From: Neorhizobium huautlense
GTDB taxonomy: Bacteria; Pseudomonadota; Alphaproteobacteria; Rhizobiales; Rhizobiaceae
Direction of reading: 5' to 3'
DNA length: 64,000 nt
Assembly: GCF_002968575.1 (NCBI RefSeq)
Contig: NZ_PVBM01000005.1
Location: 229,460 to 293,459, forward strand
The notes below the pieces were generated by a model. That model saw nothing but the letters and a program-made list of their open reading frames with translations, did no database searches and was not told the origin of the DNA. Position numbers and translations under genes: made by a program. Positions 61,753 through 64,000 of the stretch are shown one piece after another; position 1 is the stretch's first letter; every line of letters begins with the position of its first letter.

Positions 61753-62003
61753 CTTTGAATGTCTGGGGTTGACCTGACGGCGCGTGCCTGACGGATTTCC
61801 GTCGGCATACATTTTTTCAATGCGGAGAGTTATCTGGAATTTCTTTCCTCGGCATTTGCAGCGGCGCAGTGTCATAAAGCGTCAAGCAGCCGCATGGCCG
61901 GCTTGCATATCAGTCGTTGAAAGAGGGCCCTGGAGAATGGTAGATCGGCGCTTCACACGTCGAATGTGTTGCTGAGCGGCAGCACATCCTTTTCCGTGAC
62001 CTG

Positions 62004-62035
62004 AGCTGCGCCAGCTTGCGCGGCTGAAATGAGCT
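62004..62035 (+). promoter_or_regulatory. Stem-loop with possible pseudoknot at the metN start
   Basis: AGCTGCGC (62004-62011) pairs with GCGCGGCT (62018-62025). The loop AGCT (62013-62016) can pair with AGCT at 62032-62035, right behind the ATG at 62029. This could mask the start. I could not match it to a known SAM riboswitch class. The rest of the gap 61753-62003 shows nothing I can name. Confidence 0.35.
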
Positions 62036-63168
62036 CTCAAATGAACCCGACAAATCAGACAGTGCAGCAAGCGCAGGCGGGCAGCCTTCCGGCGTCTGCC
62101 GAGGCGGTGCCGCACGCCGCCGTCCAGCCGATGGTTTCCTTCGAAGCGGTGACCAAGCGCTTCGGCAGCAGTGAACAGAACCAGTTCCTCGCTCTCGACG
62201 GCGTCGACCTCTCGGTTGCGCGCGGCGCGATCACCGGCATTATCGGCCGGTCCGGGGCCGGCAAATCGACCCTGATCCGCCTCGTCAATGGGCTGGAAAA
62301 GGCAACCTCCGGCCGCGTCGTCGTCGACGGCATCGAGGTCGGCGGCCTTTCGGAAACCGGCCTTCGCGACCTGCGCCGCCAGGTCGGCATGATCTTCCAG
62401 CATTTCAACCTTTTGTCTTCGCGCACGGCCTTCGAGAATGTGGCGCTGCCGCTGGAAATTGCCGGCCTCGACGGGAAGGCAATCCGAGACAAGGTGGCGC
62501 CGCTCCTCGATCTCGTCGGCCTGGGCGACAAATCCAACCGTTATCCGGCGGAACTATCGGGCGGCCAGAAGCAACGCGTCGGCATTGCCCGGGCGCTCGC
62601 CACGTCGCCGAAGCTGTTGCTCTCCGACGAGGCCACTTCGGCGCTCGATCCGGAAACGACGCAATCGATCCTCGACCTCCTGAAGCGCATCAATGCCGAG
62701 TTCGGGCTTACCGTTCTGCTGATCACCCACGAAATGGAGGTGGTGAAGACGATCGCCTCCGACGTTGCGGTGATCGATCGCGGCAGGATCGTTGAGGCGG
62801 GTCGCACCTTCGATATCTTCACCGGGGCAAAACACGAAACGACACGCTCGCTGCTTTCCGCCGCACTCGGAACCAAGCTGCCGGATTGGATCGGCTCAAA
62901 GCTGAAGCCGCAGCCCTCGATCGGCGACCGCATCCTGGTGCGGCTTGTCTTTTTCGGCTCGACGGCTTTCCAGCCCCTGACAGGGCGTCTGGTCTCCGAA
63001 CTCGGCGCCGATGTCAACATTCTGGCCGGCTCCATCGAGGAGATCGCCGGCGAGCCCTATGGTTCGCTCGTCGTCGCCTATCCGGCGGATCCTGCCGTGT
63101 TGGGACGCGCCGATCGCTTCTATGCCGCAACCGGCCTCAAGACGGAGGTGCTCGGCTATGTCGCCTGA
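62029..63168 (+). CDS. metN: Methionine ABC transporter ATPase MetN
   Basis: The 379-residue ATPase has Walker [10 protein letters not shown], signature [15 protein letters not shown] and Walker [13 protein letters not shown]. It ends in a C-terminal NIL (ACT-like) regulatory domain (about 300-375) that senses intracellular methionine in MetN proteins. An N-terminal polar extension of about 34 residues is unusual, and starts at 62041 or 62131 are possible. Its end overlaps metI by 11 bases. Confidence 0.92.
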   Translation: MSSQMNPTNQTVQQAQAGSLPASAEAVPHAAVQPMVSFEAVTKRFGSSEQNQFLALDGVDLSVARGAITGIIGRSGAGKSTLIRLVNGLEKATSGRVVVDGIEVGGLSETGLRDLRRQVGMIFQHFNLLSSRTAFENVALPLEIAGLDGKAIRDKVAPLLDLVGLGDKSNRYPAELSGGQKQRVGIARALATSPKLLLSDEATSALDPETTQSILDLLKRINAEFGLTVLLITHEMEVVKTIASDVAVIDRGRIVEAGRTFDIFTGAKHETTRSLLSAALGTKLPDWIGSKLKPQPSIGDRILVRLVFFGSTAFQPLTGRLVSELGADVNILAGSIEEIAGEPYGSLVVAYPADPAVLGRADRFYAATGLKTEVLGYVA

Positions 63169-63826
63169 TATGCTCTTCAGCCTGCTTTCGAAATCGCTGC
63201 TGCAGACGCTGCAGATGGTGGCGATCGCAGGGCTTCTCGGTTCGCTCGTCGGCCTGCCGATCGGCATTTTCCTGGCCACCAGCGGCAAGGGCGAGCTTTT
63301 TCCGGCACCGGTCAGCAACCGTGTGATCGGCGCGATCGTCAATGCGGCCCGCTCGACACCCTTCATCATCCTGGTCGTGGCGATCATTCCCTTCACGCGG
63401 CTTGTCACGGGCACCTCGATCGGCACCAATGCGGCAATCGTGCCTTTGACGATCGCAACCATCCCGTTTTTCGCGCGTCTTGTGGAGGCCGCGATCCGGG
63501 AAATCGACAAGGGACTGATCGAGGCTGCACGCGCCATGGGTGCCACGCCGCTGCAGATCGTCTTCAAGGTGCTGCTTGCCGAAGCAAAACCCGGGATCAC
63601 GCTCGGCTTCACCATGACGATCGTCAGCCTGATCGGCTATTCGGCCATGGTCGGCGCCGTCGGCGGCGGGGGGCTCGGTGACCTCGGAATCCGCTACGGC
63701 TACCAGCGTTTCATGCCAGAGGTGATGCTCGCCGTCGTGATCGTCCTGATCGTGCTCGTGCAGCTCGTGCAAAGCGCGGGCGATGCGCTCGCCCGCCGCT
63801 TCGACAAGCGCAACCGCAAGGCCTGA
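63158..63826 (+). CDS. metI: Methionine ABC transporter permease MetI
   Basis: This 222-residue permease has five helices and the MetI-type EAA loop [31 protein letters not shown]. The [17 protein letters not shown] segment is highly conserved in the family. The ATG at 63158 lies inside the metN end; an in-frame extension to 63011 is only overlap. The binding protein gene metQ does not follow within the visible 174 bases. Confidence 0.93.
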   Translation: MSPDMLFSLLSKSLLQTLQMVAIAGLLGSLVGLPIGIFLATSGKGELFPAPVSNRVIGAIVNAARSTPFIILVVAIIPFTRLVTGTSIGTNAAIVPLTIATIPFFARLVEAAIREIDKGLIEAARAMGATPLQIVFKVLLAEAKPGITLGFTMTIVSLIGYSAMVGAVGGGGLGDLGIRYGYQRFMPEVMLAVVIVLIVLVQLVQSAGDALARRFDKRNRKA

Positions 63827-63883
63827 TTTTTTTTGAGATACCAGCCTCCCAGGACTGGAAAAGACTAAACCAAAGGAGGTGAC

Positions 63884-63922
63884 ATGAAAGAGGGTGCACC
63901 CGCTGAGAGAACGGATCACTGA
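63884..63922 (+). CDS. Possible 12-residue leader peptide
   Basis: An almost perfect ribosome-binding site AAAGGAGGTGA ends two bases before the ATG. The frame reads MKEGAPAERTDH and stops. One base after the stop a second ATG opens a frame that runs off the window. This has the look of a coupled upstream ORF, but nothing is recognised. Confidence 0.35.
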   Translation: MKEGAPAERTDH

Positions 63923-63923
63923 G

Positions 63924-64000
63924 ATGCAGGTGATGATGGAGGGACAGTCACACTTCCAGGCTTTCGGCTTATCCTGTTGGGGTTTTCGAGATCTCAACAA
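63924..64000 (+). CDS. Possible ORF start at the window edge (3' truncated)
   Basis: The ATG at 63924 follows the stop of the 12-residue frame by one base and stays open for 25 codons to the end, beginning MQVMMEGQSHFQAFG. No family is recognised, and too little is visible to judge it. Confidence 0.25.
   Translation, partial: MQVMMEGQSHFQAFGLSCWGFRDLN

Noticed and set aside
62004..62035. SAM-II or SAM/SAH riboswitch before metN
   Set aside because: The loop is only six bases, and the conserved loop and tail sequences I recall for those classes are absent. It is kept only as an unclassified stem-loop.
1..64000. CRISPR arrays, rRNA, tRNA, insertion sequences or prophage
   Set aside because: No regularly spaced repeats, transposase or integrase motifs, or RNA gene sequences were seen while reading. 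A tRNA search program could still find something I missed.

Overview
The window reads as a chromosomal segment of a Rhizobiaceae bacterium (Rhizobium, Agrobacterium or a close relative). It is GC-rich and densely coded. It carries an alphaproteobacterial EcfG-NepR-PhyR stress module, a smoEFGK-mtlK polyol locus, a sitABCD manganese importer with Mur-like boxes, and rhizobial-type intergenic palindromes. I saw no phage, CRISPR array, rRNA or tRNA.

Layout, left to right. (1) 1-5.6 kb: the end of an amidase, then a general-stress-response island. It holds a DUF883 protein, a small membrane protein, ecfG-nepR, divergent phyR, an HWE-type kinase and a CsbD protein. Three sites fit the EcfG promoter GGAAC-N16/17-CGTT, before a 14-codon ORF plus the DUF883 gene, before phyR and before csbD. 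(2) 5.7-12.8 kb: a split peptide ABC system, with binding protein and two permeases leftward, and an M20 hydrolase with a fused double ATPase rightward. (3) 12.9-22.6 kb: a SorC-type regulator, smoEFGK, mtlK, a HAD phosphatase, an FGGY kinase and a SnoaL-like protein. The smoS gene usual in such loci is absent and a 92-bp palindrome lies at that point. (4) 22.7-30.7 kb: an ArsR-SRPBCC unit, a CysZ/EI24 protein, a VOC/TetR pair, nth, a DUF2244 protein, an Ada-like methyltransferase, a ClpX-type zinc-finger protein, a SorC-type regulator and transaldolase. (5) 30.7-37.5 kb: an MFS/MarR pair, sitABCD and a histidine-rich anchored protein. (6) 37.6-47.4 kb: lysS, gltX, an SLC13-like transporter, a TerC protein and a TetR-emrAB efflux unit. 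(7) 47.4-48.1 kb: an ORF-less group II intron, probably class IIC, sitting just behind the emrB terminator. (8) 48.1-61.8 kb: a pentose region with a LacI regulator, xylB, xylA, a reversed PLP decarboxylase, a sugar ABC transporter, an isomerase, an oxidoreductase and a GH1 glycosidase. (9) 62-64 kb: metN-metI, then two short ORFs at the edge.

Most regulators here sit beside recognisable repeated or palindromic candidate operators. Two of these suggest small regulons: a LacI-type motif shared by the xyl operon and the sugar ABC operon, and a MarR-type palindrome before both marR and the MFS gene. The most unusual element is the 627-nt intron. It has an apparently intact domain V with a CGC triad and a compact paired domain IV where the reverse transcriptase gene would normally lie. 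All functional calls come from reading motifs by eye; no searches were run.
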